Position numbers and translations under genes: made by a program. 64,000 bases of DNA, taken from NCBI GenBank assembly GCA_038496675.1, contig CM076662.1, positions 18,507,901 to 18,571,900 on the forward strand, written 5' to 3'. The DNA comes from Rachycentron canadum. Taxonomy: Eukaryota; Chordata; Actinopteri; Carangiformes; Rachycentridae. Of this stretch, positions 35,229-50,236 are shown piece by piece; position 1 is the first letter of the stretch, and every line of letters begins with the position of its first letter. Below the pieces are notes generated by a model. That model was given only the letters and a program-made list of their open reading frames with translations, searched no databases and was not told where the DNA came from.

Positions 35229-38200
35229 GCTACATATACAGTAGCTCTACTGTGCAAAAGTCCTTGAGTGTTTATGGGAATAGACTTGATTTCCAATGTT
35301 CTCTGCTTGTCTGCCAGATATTGATGACCTAATTTACAACAGGATCTCTGCCACATGTAATTAGTCATCAGAAAGATTCAATGGGATTTTTAATGCGGAT
35401 AGTTATTTTACGAGCCAGAAGGCCACTCAGCTAAGAGGATGAGTAAGTTCACCTCTGTAGTTATATTAGCTGACAAAGGACTCACTAAGTGTAGGTTCAA
35501 GCCCATAGTTTCCTGGTATAGTCTGGTTTACAGTTTTATGGTTCTTCCAGTAAATCGCTGGAGTTCCCCCCACCAGAGTCGTGTAGAAGACCAGTCACGG
35601 GAACTGTGGTTGAATCTTAATTAGAGAGGCTCTGATGTGTCTGCATGTCAAAGATGTTGAACAGGATTAATGATACTTGCGGTGTGGTATGTTTTATGAT
35701 ATAATAATTGCAACCTAGTACCTATTGGCTTTAAGAGCTAAAACCAATATTAGAGTTTTTGAGGGCAAATTGTGGGATTTCAGATGCAAACAAAACATTA
35801 CATTCACTAGAGTCTAAGAATAAATCTGAATGACGCTCTAATATCTTTTCTCCAGCTAAATACCATGGCACTATCTGCATGTAAACACCCTTATCTGACA
35901 TAAATTTAGAAAATCAGAAAATATAGCAAAAAGGGGATTTTATTTCTTTTTTTTTTTTTTAGCAGTGTCTGTTCACAAAAACCACTTTGGTACTAATCCA
36001 GAAAGAAGAGTCAGACAGTAAAACTAAGAAAAGTGTCCCACAAAGCCTCAACTGAGGCAGCAAACTGTATAAAATAGCAGGCCCATCTCATGTGGTGTCT
36101 TTTAAAGACTCACTCGCTGAGGTTAGCTAAACACAGCTGTGGCATTTCAGGACAAGCAAATGTGTACTTGTCTCAACAATAAGCACTTTGGTTCTTGAAT
36201 TACAAACTTTTTTTTTGAGCTTTTTGGTTCAGCTGAAACATGGGAAACAGATCCTTATTGAAATGATAGATGTGAATACACAGACAAAATGTAGTTACCT
36301 AATCCCATTCTTCCTAAATAATCTTCAGTGGTGTTATAGAGGCATCAGACTAGATTGACAGTGACACAGACTCATGGAAACACTGGATCCTTTAGCTGCA
36401 ATGGGCAAATATTGATTCTGTCCGTCATTTATACAGACTAATTCAATGCTTGTTTCATGTAAATATACAGTATCTCATTGAGAACAGCCGGTCTGTATCT
36501 AATGACTGGGGGTAATGTGATCGCTCATAGTGAAGCACCAACAAATAATTACCACTTGACTGTAGTTCCCCAGAGCTTCTTTTTCCTGACCACAAGTTTA
36601 TTGTTTTGGTTCACTGGTGAAAAAAGTTCTGGTGAACCACAGTAACTAGACGGTGATCATAGTGGCAGCTAAAAACAAAGATATTTTCTTCAGGAGCTGG
36701 TGGAGACCAAAAACTGAGCTAAATAGAGTCAGAATTCTTCAGACGCAGATCACAAGCACGTTGCTCTACATCTGCAGGATGTGTAGTACAGCAACTGTTT
36801 GCTAACATGTTTCAATAAAGAATTTGAAATCAGTGAAGCAACATGGGGTATGCAAAAGAGTTGAGCATTGTATATTTCAAAGGCCAGACAAAATCTCCAG
36901 AAGCCCATTGCAGATGAACATAAATACATTGGTTCAAGTTGAATCTTTGTTCAAATAGATATTAAATAAATAAAACTGCATATTTAGAAAATATTCATTA
37001 TCTGTTGTGCAGCAGACAGCGACAGCATACACTCTGTCTTTATTGTTTGTACAGTATTTAATTCATTGTATTTCATTGTATGCATGTCAGGTTATTGCTC
37101 TTGATCAGGACGTTTCTATCTAGTACCAAAATAAGATCACTGAACCATGTTGAATTAGCATCATTCATTTAAAGATAGGTCTGAGCTGTGATTTAAAACC
37201 CTGACACTGCTTTTTATTACTTTTTTGTATAAATCTTATGAGTCTTTTGGCTTTAACAGGAAAAATAAGTGTCGTAAATCTTAGTTCCTGGATTGAAAAA
37301 ATACGTGGGGACAGTTTTTGAGGGCAGAAATACCCACAGGTGCAGTATATTTCAGGTTAGGACAATATGTTTGCAAGAGCACAAAATCTCATGAATGTGG
37401 CTGGCTGTGCATAAAAGAAAACACGTAACTAGTTTCACAACTGTCGCTTGTGTTTTTATAAAAGACATGAGAGACCGGTATCCCAGTAACACAGAAAGTT
37501 GGCAGGAGGGTCAGAGTTTACACTTCTGTTAATAATGTGTGCCTCAGGGCCTCCGTTTTCAAACTAGGTTAATCCTGCAAAACCAATTTTTTGGGCTTAG
37601 GGTGTGATAATAAATCATAATTTACTTTACTTTCAGGTCATTAACCTTTATTTATCCTGCACTTTTCTAACAGCCACCTGCTTTAAATTCTTGAAGTTAA
37701 ACACGTTTCACACCCAGGAAATTTCTAGAATGACCATTGGCAAACACTGTGCAGTCGGATGTCAGAACAGGACAGAAAGGAAGAGTGTTACTTTCCCAGG
37801 AACAGTTTTTCAAATAAACCAGTAATCTTGCAGATAAATCATCACTTCTCTTAAGGTTTTAGACAAATGCTCCAAACTCTTTACAAAGGCTCTTAATCAT
37901 CAATATTTACAAATTCACTGAGAATTTTTTTTTTCTGGATTATGCAGGAACCATTGAGTGCAATGTCCCTGATTTGAGACATTTATTTTTCATGTGTATT
38001 TCATGTTATGTTTATGTTTGAAAAGGTATTTTTATATCCTTACTACAGATATATTCAGCATATACAGTATTTTGGCTGCACAGCTTTAGCTACAGGTTAA
38101 CTGCCATTCTTTCAAAGACTCAAGCCTCATTTTTCAGTCTCAGTGAAAGGTCATTTAACACTTTAGCATAGACACTGATTGACCACACATCTATTGAAAC

Positions 38201-38244
38201 TATTGAGGGACACTATATATTTGGTGCATTAAGGAATTCTTCCA

Positions 38245-38535
38245 TTATCTCTACCACTTAGCGGTCGCTGGAGCCAATCCCAGCTAATGAAGGGTGTGGA
38301 CAGGGTACATTGGGGTACAGGTTAGTCCATCACAGGACCGACATATAGAGACATACAACCATGCACGTTCTCACTCAGATCTACAGTCACTAGTCACCGA
38401 TGGACCTAAACTTGCACGTCTTTAGACTGTGGAAGCAAAGGGCAGAACATGCAAACTCCACATGACTCCGCTTGAACCCAGGACCTTCTTGCCATGAGGC
38501 TATAGTACTATCCACTGCTCCACCGTGCCGCTGTC
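38245..38535 (+). repeat. Fish interspersed repeat, header-like family, copy 2
   Basis: The ordered phrases 'accacttagcggtcgctgga', 'gccaatcccagcta', 'gtccatcacaggaccgacat', 'atagagacatacaaccatgc', 'gcagaacatgcaaactccac', 'cttgaacccaggaccttctt' and 'ccactgctccaccgtgccg' match the 54062-54305 copy throughout and share the 3' half with 21470-21640. Confidence 0.85.
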
Positions 38536-41500
38536 ATTCGCCTCATTTCTGTGTCATTTCTTCAGTGAGATAGAAACTTCAGACATTAACAGCAGCAAAC
38601 ACATTCCTCTTACCGGTATAGTACAGTTGACGGATGACTGCAATTAAGAATGAGTAATAAATGTGAAAAAGATAAATGTCGTCTTCAGATCAAACTCATC
38701 CTGCTGTGGGCTGAGCAGCTGGATTCTCTATTCAAACTAGGAAGCTCAATCTAGGTCTGACTGTTATATAACGTCCTGAAGAGTTTGTCCCTCCAGCAAC
38801 ATGATGTACTTTGTATGTAATGATGAAAATGCACAGCAGCTAAACCAGCGTGTTCTGTTTTTGTTCTTTCTTTGACCACTATAGAAATGTAGCAGCTTTA
38901 CGAGCTGCCGAGTGACTTCAGCTGAGAAACTTAAACAAGGCGACCATAAGACGGAGCTCACTGAAACATTTATTTACACTGAGGGAAGAGGCCCAACCTG
39001 AAGCGGCTGACCTGACACTGAGAAAGCTGCACAAAGACACAGCACACTGTTGTTATTAGAGGTGAATGATAGACCTACCCCTTTTCCCCCAAAACTGAAC
39101 TGAACACTGAGTAATTCATGTGAATCATTGGTGCTGAACTGACTCAACAACTCCAAGCTGTGGTCAGTAGTACACAAACAAATGACATATTAACACAAAT
39201 GCCTGTATCAATTTATGTTAGTTAAAGCAAGACTGAGGCAATAGGCTATGATTTAGATTACTGCCTAAAGTTACTACATTATTATGACGTCAACACACTA
39301 TTAATACAATATACCTACAAATTTTAAGTTGAATTACACTGAAATAAGTAAAATTCCTGTGTTTGTCACAGATTATGATTATGCCCCGTGAGGTTCACTG
39401 TAATGAAGAAAGGTCTACAGTGAACATGAAAACTTCAAAGACCATTTACTTCATGTTCAACTAGAGCTCAGTGTCGGTGCAGAAACACCTGCAGACAGAA
39501 AGGCCAGGCCAGATGCCAGGAGTCTGGATAGGCCACTGACGAGTGCCTCATGGCTGAAAGCTGCCACCTTGTTTCTGACCCCGACGGCTCAATGTGCCAG
39601 TCTGACGGCCCAGTCTCTTGCCGCCAAGTCTGCTGAGGGCGAGCGTGGAAAAAAAGGTGCCAATGACATTTTTTCCAAACAAGCAAAAATCTCTGCGCCA
39701 TCCAAGCGAATGATCAGCTTCATGAAGACGGTAAAGTCAAGGCCGCTGAAGCTGCACCGGTGCCATGATAAAATTCAACAGTGACGCCAATGAGGGCAGA
39801 GCCACTCAGGCTTTGAGACTCTTCTCAAAGAAGAGGCCTGTCCAGGTGACAACGCCGCTGATGACTGTGGAAACACAGCTTGAAACTGTGATGAGGAATG
39901 CATGCACCACAACACCCCATCAGAGGCGGTGATTACTCTTCCATCCCCAGTTATATCGATCCTCCAGCTGGAGGAGGCTGAGATGATGCAGACAGCAAAA
40001 GGCAAAGCTCATTGCTTTGCTTTTTCCCTTTACACCAAAGCCAAAAGATCCAGTGGTGTGTTGCTTACAGTACAAATAACTTCAAGGCTAAGGTTTACCT
40101 GGAGCGCTTGGGTCCTCAGAGAACAGTCAATGCTGTGGAAAATCTCACTGCGCTCCAAATCAAACCTAAATACCTAAGTGTAAAAAGTCATTGGCATGAA
40201 TCTTAAATAGATAATAGTGATCAAATCAGATCAGTTCTGGCTTTCCGAAAACAATAATTACCCTGGACAGTCATTCAAAAGCACCAGATGCTAAATTCCT
40301 GCTCTCTCAAGCTCATAGCATGTTTATTCCATCACATCAGGAGGGAAGAAACGTTCATGCTCTACACCTGGATTTTAACAAAGGTTGTCAAAGATCACTG
40401 ATCCAAGTTTTAAACTCATACAGCCAGAGATGGCACCCATTCACAGGTCACATCAACAGTTAATGGTAATGACTTTTCGTGTTCAGTTTTATTAATATGA
40501 CCATTCACGAGTTAGAAGGAAAGATATCTTTAACTTAGTTTTGGAAAAGTGATCATGTTGGAATTAACAGGGTGAAGAGACTGAGTGACTGAATTGTAAA
40601 GTGCATGGAGTTAACTATACAACATCCTCCTCTGACAACTGGTCCAAACTGGAAATGCCTCAACAAAGATCAACGCCATTCCAGTGTTTTGACTCAGTGT
40701 TGCTGTGACCCTGTTCGTAGACCTGACTGAAGACTCTCACAGTGTATCCCCTCAGATATTTTGATAAATTTGATCAGTTATATCACTGATGTGCAGCACT
40801 CCCAGTTCTATAATACTGTAGGCTACTTTGTTGTGTGATTGTAGCCAGAGAAATTCTTTGGCACTTCTCAGAATTTGGGAGACAGTTTGGGTCAAAGTAA
40901 ACTCAGTGGGAGCAGGTGAATAACAGTCTCGTGTTGCACAAAATGAGGATGTGTCGTTGAATCACAATTCAGGCATTTAATCTAAGTCCAACGTTTCAAT
41001 AGCTATTAACTTCAGACGCAGAGATCCTCTCTGTTTCTCCATTAATACCCCAAATAGCACTTTTAGAGATGTGCAGTCGACTATATCATCAAGCTCACAA
41101 CAGTTTATTTTTACTAGATGGAAATGCATGGAAAAATGGACATTTTCCATTGTATATAAACTCCTGTCATGAGGTATCTCCTCACTGTTTAAGGTTGAGT
41201 GTATGCAAACACACACATACACACTTTTGAGGCAATTGAGTATTTTCTTTCGATGCGTCATTATACATCTGCTACACTACATTTCAGAGGAAAATATTGT
41301 TCTGTTTATTATTTATTTAGGGCTGTAGCTTCATAGTTTATGTTCTCGTTTGATTCTCGGCAAGGAAGGGAACACACTAAACAGAGTTTCTGCTGTGTTT
41401 ACCAATGTAAAGACTTTTTTTAATAACTTGTAGAATGCTAATAAAGACTGAAAACCAGTAGGGACAATAAGGCCTACAATAATTGACTAAATGCACAAAT

Positions 41501-42108
41501 GTATTGCCATTTATATCAAATTCCCCAGCTGTACACAGTATAACTACAAGTAAAACATTAAGCAACCTGACCTGGTTGGGTCCAGATAAACAACAGAGTT
41601 GGATGGACTATTATTGTCTACAGCGTGCAAGAAAAAAATATTCAAGACTTTGTTCAGCTTTGAGGGAACTGAACTCATGATATTATCAGATACCCTGATA
41701 ACAGAGTATTTTTACACTGTGAAGAATCTGAATACAACTAGTGCAGTTAGTGATTTATCAGTGCCAGATTATATGGATGTGTTTCAGTAACTTTCTTAGC
41801 CCCATGTCAAAATACTTTGCCTCATCATAAACAAAAGCTTTGTCCCATTTCCTTGACAAGCAGCTCAGTTTTCATTTCTATACTCAAAAGAAAAGGGGAT
41901 GGTGCAGACCTCTCCCTCTCTCCCATCAGTGCTCACCTATCCCTCCGTCCTCTCCTCCTTGGCAGAACTAAACATTTACAAGCAGGTGTGAATCTGTGAG
42001 AAACTTTGACTGAGCGCAGATGGCAGGAAATTCCAGTGAAATGACAGTGGCTCGCTCCAAACCACAAGACAGTGTGAGCAAAGCCCGTGAACCAGATACA
42101 GCAGGGCG

Positions 42109-42131
42109 GGCAGCAGCAGCAGCAGCAGCAG
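42109..42131. repeat. (AGC)n trinucleotide repeat
   Basis: Seven to eight AGC/GCA units, noncoding as far as I can see. Confidence 0.85.
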
Positions 42132-45100
42132 CCTATAGACTCGACTTGGGCTCGACCGGCCTGCCAGCGTCTTGAAATAGGAGCAGCTTCAAAAGACGTC
42201 TGTTAAAGCTCTTCACCGATGGACAGAGTCTGGTGTGGTGGGTACTGACTGACTCCAACGTGTCTTTCCAAACAAATTTTGGGTGGTATTTGGTCCGAGA
42301 AACCTTGTGAAAATAGATTATGTTTTACATCTAGTGGTTTTTATAGCCTGTGTTTAGTGACTCATGACTATTTTAGCCAATAGATTAGTCAAGACTGTAT
42401 CAACCAACACTTTCCAGCTCTTCATGCAGCACTCGTCCATATGATGTCATGGGAAAATGAATTTTGCACCACAAGTAGATAGTGGCGTTGTAGTGAGTGC
42501 AAAGTAAACAGGGCACCAACATGGGCCCTCAAAGAGCCTGGGATTAGAAGTTTGTTTTTATCTGAAGTTTTTTAGGTGCTACATTATTAGCAAGCTAAAA
42601 TCAGTGTTCCTGTTGGTCCAACAAATAGTTTGACAGACTAATTAATGTAACAAAAGCAATATTACATCCCCTGACACTGTAGATGGATTATAACATTATC
42701 AATAATATTGTACAACAAAAATGAAAAGGAAAGCAATTTTCTTCAAATATGAATCTGGTCTGTATTTGTTTGGTTTTTTTCATCCTATTGTTACAGCATC
42801 AGTTCGGATGGATTTTGGATTATGCCTGGTGAAGCCAATCCAAGAGGACTCTCTGGTCAGCAGTAAGTCCACTTGAAGCCCACTGTGGACCTGATGAGTA
42901 GTGGATTTGGACAACCCTCATCACTAATGGGCTTCCTGGGACTGTACCTGGTGAGTCAGTGAGTGCAGCGAATTTCAGACATTTGGATTTAGCCAAGCTT
43001 TTTGGTAACTGCCAGAAGCCTGGTAAATGCGCTTTAGTAATTTATTTACAGTATATCTGAGTATATAACAGTAACATCTTCGCCAGCGTTAGCTAACGAC
43101 TACACATAAACACATGAATAAATCGTATTTATTAACTACAACCATGACAAGAGTTTTATCACCTTCACAGACTGAATCTGATGCCACGCATGATCCAGTT
43201 ACTGAGCTGATGACATAAACCCCACAAGCAGCTTTGTGTGGGTTGTATTATCTCTTATGTCTAGACCTCGATGGAGTAGTTTTGCCTGTTCTTGCTTTGA
43301 CAAGACACAACAATTGCTGACTTGGGTGTAATCTGAGCTGCAGTTATCACTAAGACAGAGGAGAGGGACCACGGATGTGTCAAGAAGATCAGACAGTGAG
43401 TAGCTATTTCCACAGACTACAGACATAGTGACACAATGGGAGGAGTAAAGGTTAAGTATGCAACTTGGACAGGCAGATGTTTTAGCCTTTTCAACATCTG
43501 GGATAGAATGTGCCGAAATTCAGCTCCACAAGTGGTGTGAGCAATTGGATTTTGATCCATCTTGAATGCCTCTTGGATGACTTTGATTGGATAGAGGTGT
43601 AAATGGGCTCAGAGTGTGAATCAGCTGCAGGCCCATTATCTGATAAGTTACTAATGATGTCACACAAGGTGGACTCATAAAGTTGTTGCTTTCAAGCATT
43701 TTCATCTGCACTGACATGCACAAGATTTGACACAAACCGTTGTGCTGTGGTGTTGCTCCGCTGTTTCTATGTTGCAACAAACTGGGCTGGCACAGTGACA
43801 CAGTAATCTGTTCTCAGGGTTGGTTTGTGCTCGATCAGAAGTTTGTAAGACGTGTTGTCTGACCGCATTGGAGAGCAACAAAAGGGTTTATGGTTGTTCT
43901 GCCTGGAAGGGGTGAAAATTCTGTGTCGTCAGGAAGATAATGGGGCTTATTTACACTCTCTCCAATGTAAACGAGTGCTGTTCATACAGAAAGTGAAAGA
44001 GATACTTGTTCAAATAACGAGAAAAAAAAACAAGGTTACGGAGATAAATACAAAGTCCATTTTCACCTCTGCACAGTGTGAATGTCTGATTTTCATTTTC
44101 AGAGTTGGTTTTGAGAATTATAAGTGATTTTTGTACTAATGTTGCTTTTTATGTTGTTTTTTTTTAATGAGTACAGTTTGTTTCACATTGAGGGTTTTTT
44201 TGTGCGTGTGTGTTGTGTGTTTTTATGCCTACTGTACATGCCGGGTCAAATCAAATTTCTTGAACTAGAAGTGTAAAGGTTAGACTTTAATGGTTTTGCA
44301 CCTCTGTGTCATGCTGAGGTATCCTGATGAATAACCTGAAGAACTGACAGATTTAATGTTCAGAGCTTCACTGGGGGAAAGAAAACACAGTCTCAATTGC
44401 ATTACAAACACTTAATTACTGTATATGCAGATAATGTGTTTGCTTGTCGATTGAGTTATTTGTGCAGGCCTGTTAGTGGACCTAAAACAGGGGGAAGGGG
44501 TCCGGTGAGACTGCAGATGTACAGGGCCCAGATTTCTGAGCCAGACCACAACTCGAATATAACAATAGCTTTCTCCACAGGACTGTGAAATTTCTGGAAT
44601 CATATTGCAAATACATTTGGGACAGGAGTGGAGGGGATGAAGCCATGTAAGTACAGTAAGAAGGAAAGAAAGAAATAAAGAAAAAATTCTTATTAGAAAC
44701 TTAGCTAATAATGTAAACACACCCTTGGTCCAGGTTGTGGTCGCAACTTTAAAATGCACTCTGAACTACACAAACCAACAATCGTTGTAAACTCACATTT
44801 TAGCTCACGTTCAACACGTCTCCCTTGTGTTTCCACCAGGGCCTCAAAATGCTTTGAAACGCTCTCGTTTAAGATTTGAGATTTGAGATTGAATCTTTGA
44901 AATGTAAATGAATTTTCCTCCGGGAGCAAATGAAACGAGCAAAGCTGTGTGTACGTCTGCTTTCCTGATCCTGCGAGGCGTCATTAATCTTGACAGATCT
45001 TTTCAATTTAACTGCTATATTTGTTATGCTTGTATGTTAGTCTTAGGTGACTCTCCCAGTAATAATATTTAAACTTTATAGCAACAACTCCCGCTACATA

Positions 45101-46204
45101 GAGTCTGGTTCTCTCTTTAGTGTACGAGTCCCAACACAAACTAATGCAAAAGCAGCACATGATGTTGCTACTGGCTGTGGCTACTTGCCCTGTAAGAAGT
45201 ATACTTTCAATGTGACATAATAGTATTCTCATTTTTCTTTGACAATTCCTCTTTGTTGTTGAGTTTATTTAGCTGCATGTATTCTGCAATATTTCTGCTG
45301 TATTGATTTAATCAAACTCTGCTCCTCTCTTGCTGCTGCGTCTCCAGCCTCCCACTGTGGACCTCATAGTGGACCTCAAAACTAATTAGCCTTTATTGTG
45401 TTATCCTTTATAAAAGCCTTGTGTCTTCATTTCCACACTATAAACTTTTAAGGAGCAAACAACAACAGTTTTATAAGGTTGGATTCAACTGTGTTAGAAG
45501 GTCGACTTAACCCTCAGAGGTGCTTTTTTTTTTTTTTTTAACTGCACTAATCATTTTTTTTTAATGTTACAAATACATGAAGTATGAGTATGTGTGATGT
45601 AAAAGGTCACTGGTAGTATGATGAAATAAGAGCAGCTCTGCCGGTCGCCTCCACTCTGAGGTATTTTGGTCGATTTTGAATCACTGTTCTGTTTTTTTTC
45701 TCAGCGAAGAAGCTCTACAAATCTATTGCACACGACCAACACCAAGAAATGAGCTGTGATCTAACTGAGTTTGGACAATTACGACAATAATGAGCTATTT
45801 TTTGGGCTCCAGGTGAAAAGTAAATTGATTTAGTCAAGTATTGTTAAGCGTTTTTAGGTACTTAAATCCGATAATCATTGCCAGTTTGTGCAACTCTTTA
45901 CATATTCTTTCTGATAAGGCTGTATTCAAAACGGGTTTCTGAGCCGAAATGAATGAAGTTTATTCATGTTTAATAAATCGTTTACTAATGCTTAATTGAT
46001 CAGTTCTAATATTTGGATTGTGAGGTTGTGACACAGCCTGTCCTTTGAGCTCTTTAATTCAGTAGAAAAACCTCTGATAGACTGTGTGACCACTTATCTT
46101 CTGGACATAAGGGTTAGTTTATTTATTATTATTTATCCAATTGTTTATTAACATATACAACTACAGACCTATTATGGCATGAATTTTAATTAATTTGTAA
46201 ATAT

Positions 46205-46634
46205 GCTGTGTCTCAATTTATGTACTTCCATACTCACACTTGCTATTTTAAAAGCATAAGTACGTTGACATTGGCAAGTACGGCCACACACAGTGCACTA
46301 GTGCACAAATCCCCGGGTGGTGCACTCAAAGAAATTGAGTGTAAAACGGTGGACACCCTTCTCACCCTCAATGGTCGCCATCTTGGCCATGTAAGAGTAA
46401 TGGGAATGACCACCAATGTATTTTCAAATTTGTGAAAACGACACTTTGTCGGCGCTGATGACAAATGTGAAAAGTAAAGTGTTCATTTTTAGGTCAAGTG
46501 GGCAAATCAGCTGGCAGGCAGGTGACCATAACAGTCACGTGTCCCGATCATAATTTATGGTGGGTGCACAACAACAGTGATTCATCTGGGACACCAACCT
46601 GTCAAAGTAGAAAATATCTGATTTGAGACACAGC
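46205..46634. mobile_element. MITE-like element with GCTGTGTCTCAA inverted ends
   Basis: The left end GCTGTGTCTCAA and right end TTGAGACACAGC are perfect 12-base inverted repeats, 430 bases apart. The interior has no coding capacity and contains 'tgtacttccatactcacact' and the palindrome GTGCACTAGTGCAC, of the kind seen in fish hAT-type MITEs. No clear target-site duplication remains, so the superfamily is a guess. Confidence 0.6.
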
Positions 46635-47041
46635 AACCGACACTGAACAATACAACAAATGTGAATTTAATGTGAGAGAGGCCGGTTTTTGACATTTTGT
46701 ACCCACTCTATTGTTTGAATAAAGAGCCTCTGACATCAATGCGCTCTGTTCAAATAAAATGTGCTGCAAATAACAATAATAATGCATTGATAAATGTTAG
46801 TAAACCATTAACACATACTTGAGGTTTCACATAGAAAAAGTGGTATCATAAATTTATTAGTGACAATAGACATGAATAGACAATGACAGATTTTTACACA
46901 CATTTCACTCTCTGCACATTTCCTGTTCATCTCTTTAACTTCTTATTTAAACAGACTCAATTAATCATTTAACCAAGAAGAAGAAAAGGATGGTTTGCCC
47001 GCAACTAAATATGGATTCAAATCTAAACCAAACGGGCTAGA

Positions 47042-47050
47042 TACGCACAC

Positions 47051-47108
<58 letters not shown>
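47042..47108. repeat. (CA)n microsatellite
   Basis: About 33 CA units with two early CG interruptions. Confidence 0.95.
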
Positions 47109-47110
<2 letters not shown>

Positions 47111-50100
47111 TTCCTTAATACATTTGTTTTCCATTCATGTACTGTGCGATGTGAGAATAACCCCAAGCAAGAATCTGGAGTTTATAATCATCATGTAGAG
47201 ATAAACTGCCCTCCATGTATTAAATGGAACTTTTATAATCCCACTAATCCACTGGGCTGCGCTAAGAAGAAAAGTTCTGGGAGTTGTAATAATTTCCCAA
47301 GTAAACATGATTTTAAAAGACGTTGGCCTGCAGTTAATACACACCAGAAACAATGTTGAAACAGTTACCTCCAATACTCACAGCGGGTCGTATTACCCAG
47401 CTGTGTCACCCTTGGGTGTTGCAAAAGAGCACGCACCTCTGGCCAGGAATAATAGTTCTGAACCAAACCAAAATGAGCTCGGCTTGTAGGGCAATCACTG
47501 TTAATGTCCGTGAAAGGCATGTAGGGACCGGGCGGCTGAGAAAAACAAGTGATGAACCATTTCATCAGCGTGCTACGAACACAGGCACGGCTGTCATTAA
47601 ACAACAGTTCAAACTAATAAGACATCGGATGTGACAAATTCAGACTCCGGGCTGTTTTTTTAGAGACTTGGTTACAAATATTTATGTAAGAGAAAGCAAA
47701 TTAGTTTCTTGCCTCACACTAACAAGTCCCATATGATCACAGCTTCTCAGTGACTTCGAACCCTTAATTAAATACATTAGGTCACCGCGCTTTACGTAAT
47801 GTAAACATGAGCATTAAAGCGGCATTAGCAACAAAGCTATAACGTTAAATGACCTCTAATGGCCACCAGAGGGAAATGCAGTATTGAGTGATTTCCATCC
47901 AAATGTTGCACAAAATGTTATCAATTTCCAAAAAAAAAAAAAAAGAGAGAGAGCAGCTTTAAACGCAAATTATCTTTTGGAAAATGTTGGATACAGCCAG
48001 GTTTGCTGTTTCAACCTGTTTCTAGTCTTTGTCCTAAGCTAACTGGCTGCTGGCTGATGACGATGAGGATGAGGATGGTACCGATCTTCTCCTCTTACTC
48101 TCAGCAGGACAGTGAATAAGGATACACAAAACAACATGTTCAACTACACCCCTTAAAGGGAGACAGAAATAAAGCCAGAAAGTGAAGAAGTAGCATTTAC
48201 ATTTTATCAGCCCTATGCATTTTTTTTTTACTGATATACTGCCTTTCTCCTCTCAGCCAAGTATAAAGATACTTTTGTTCTAATATTTACATATTTTTCT
48301 CTTATTTCTTGTGTTAATACAAAGGTTTGTAAAGCTCAAATTTAAAATGTGCATAAAATCAGGTGGCGCGTGCTCAGCAAAGAGCTACAAGTTCAGGATA
48401 AAATAAATACAGCAGTGATAATAGTTTGATAGGACTGTTTAAAATCAAGGTAAAGCTACTAGCCTCACTCACTCACTGTTGAAGGCCAAGAGATGTGGTT
48501 GAAAGTTCCAAAAAAGAAAAAAATGGACCATGCGTTCACCTTATATTGTCAAACTACTATTTTTAAGGTCAAGATTGAACTTTCTTGCTGAGGTAGTGAT
48601 GATAAGTTTTGGTCTGAGGATAAAATCTAAAGCAACATAAGACAATATCAACTCAAGATTCACTTACTCGCATTTGATATCACAGGTAAAATTAAATTTT
48701 GTCGGCTGCTGTTTCCAAGACCAGAGATTTAGGGTCATGCTGTCAAATTTTAATCAACGGTGACAAGAAGTGAAGTCCCGATAAAGACCCGGTGACATGA
48801 TTGAAAGCCCCAGAACACGTGGACCTTGAGTTGAGATGGTTTTGTTTTCAAGATCAGGCATGGCCTCATTTCACCCTTGTTTTTCGTGTTATTTATTTAT
48901 TTTTGCCACATGGCAAATACATGTGGTGACAAATCCACTTAATACATGACAAGTAATGTTAAGCTTCACAACTTCTTGAAGGATCAATGGATCCAGCTCT
49001 GGGGTTCATACTTTCACTTGCAACCAAATGACATATTTTGAAACCGTTGTTTACATTTTGAAAAGTCAGCAACAATCCTCTCGAATAGAAATGCTTTTGT
49101 TATTTTCTTCCCCCCATGTGAAATTGAGGCGAACACACACTGCCAGGGCAAACAAATATTTTAGGGCGAAACAAATCTTGGCTCAGAGCTGTCCCTCGCT
49201 CGTAGCGCCATGCTCCATCTGAGCACTTGAGCAAACAATCTGAGCATCTGGTAAAATAATCTGTGAGTCATTGCTATTGATCAACAACCTGATCAACCTC
49301 CCAGAGGCACGTTAAGGTAATTTTGTGCTTTACTGAACAGTACAGATCTAGTTTATTGCAGCTTTAATGGCCTCATGTATAAGATTATATGGGGTAAATA
49401 ATAAAGTGAACTGTGTTTCAGTCCTCGTTGCGCACACCTCTGTGCAATGGGAAAACTGGCCGATGCCTGCGAGTATAAACCCTGATTCCCCTACACAAGC
49501 TCCATGTCAGTGATACCATGAGACTAATGATTAAAACAAGCCTCCTCATCTGTTTGACTCTCAGTAAGCCAGATTTCCACCCCCTGCGCAGCACTTTTCA
49601 TTCCAGCTACATTACATAAATCAGTGCACTGCAGAGGAGTGGAAAGGAAGAGTCCCATAAGTAATAAGAGGGAAAAATATCACAGGGAACCATTTGGGTA
49701 AGAGTTCACTGCAGAGTATAGCAGCATGTCTATTAATTGCCTTCCTCAAATCCTTGTTGCACAATAAAAACATGTTATTGTGTAATCTAAGATACACGGA
49801 GTAAAATTAGAGCTGATTATAGCATTTCTTAACAAAAGGTGGAGGATTCTCCAAGTCTTTTCTTCTGTCTGGGGAGATTTTTTCCTCATTTATCATCAAC
49901 CCGTGACAGGTTAGTGTTTTAAGTCATGACTGCACATCTTCCACCCAGCAAGCAGTGGTTCATGGCTCAGCTGCAGTCACTTTGACACAGCTTCCAACAT
50001 CTACAGTGAAGTGTCAGAGGCTGCTATCATTGTCTAAAGAAAACACGGTCACTTCAGCAGATTCAGCGTTGATTAATAAAATTAATAAAACCATTAAATC

Positions 50101-50236
50101 TGCATAAAGACGACTCCTGCGGTCTGTTCTGTCTGCAACACAACAGAAATGACATGCCAAGAGCTCATCATCACTACAGGGCATAAAAACACGCATTAGA
50201 AACCCAGTAGAGTCAGGTTTGCAGCGCTGCTCTTAC

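Larger units (their letters stand above)
33921..50236 (-). other. Probable glis1 first intron (16.3 kb)
   Basis: This interval lies between the candidate exon 1 donor and the acceptor at 33921. I see no exon in it. It holds an AAGTACT repeat fragment (34040-34130), a C-rich tract (35180-35228), a header-like repeat (38245-38535), (AGC)n (42109-42131), a TIR-bearing MITE (46205-46634) and (CA)n (47042-47108). The stretch 39450-40180 is unusually GC-rich for the neighbourhood and has no repeat character. Confidence 0.5.
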
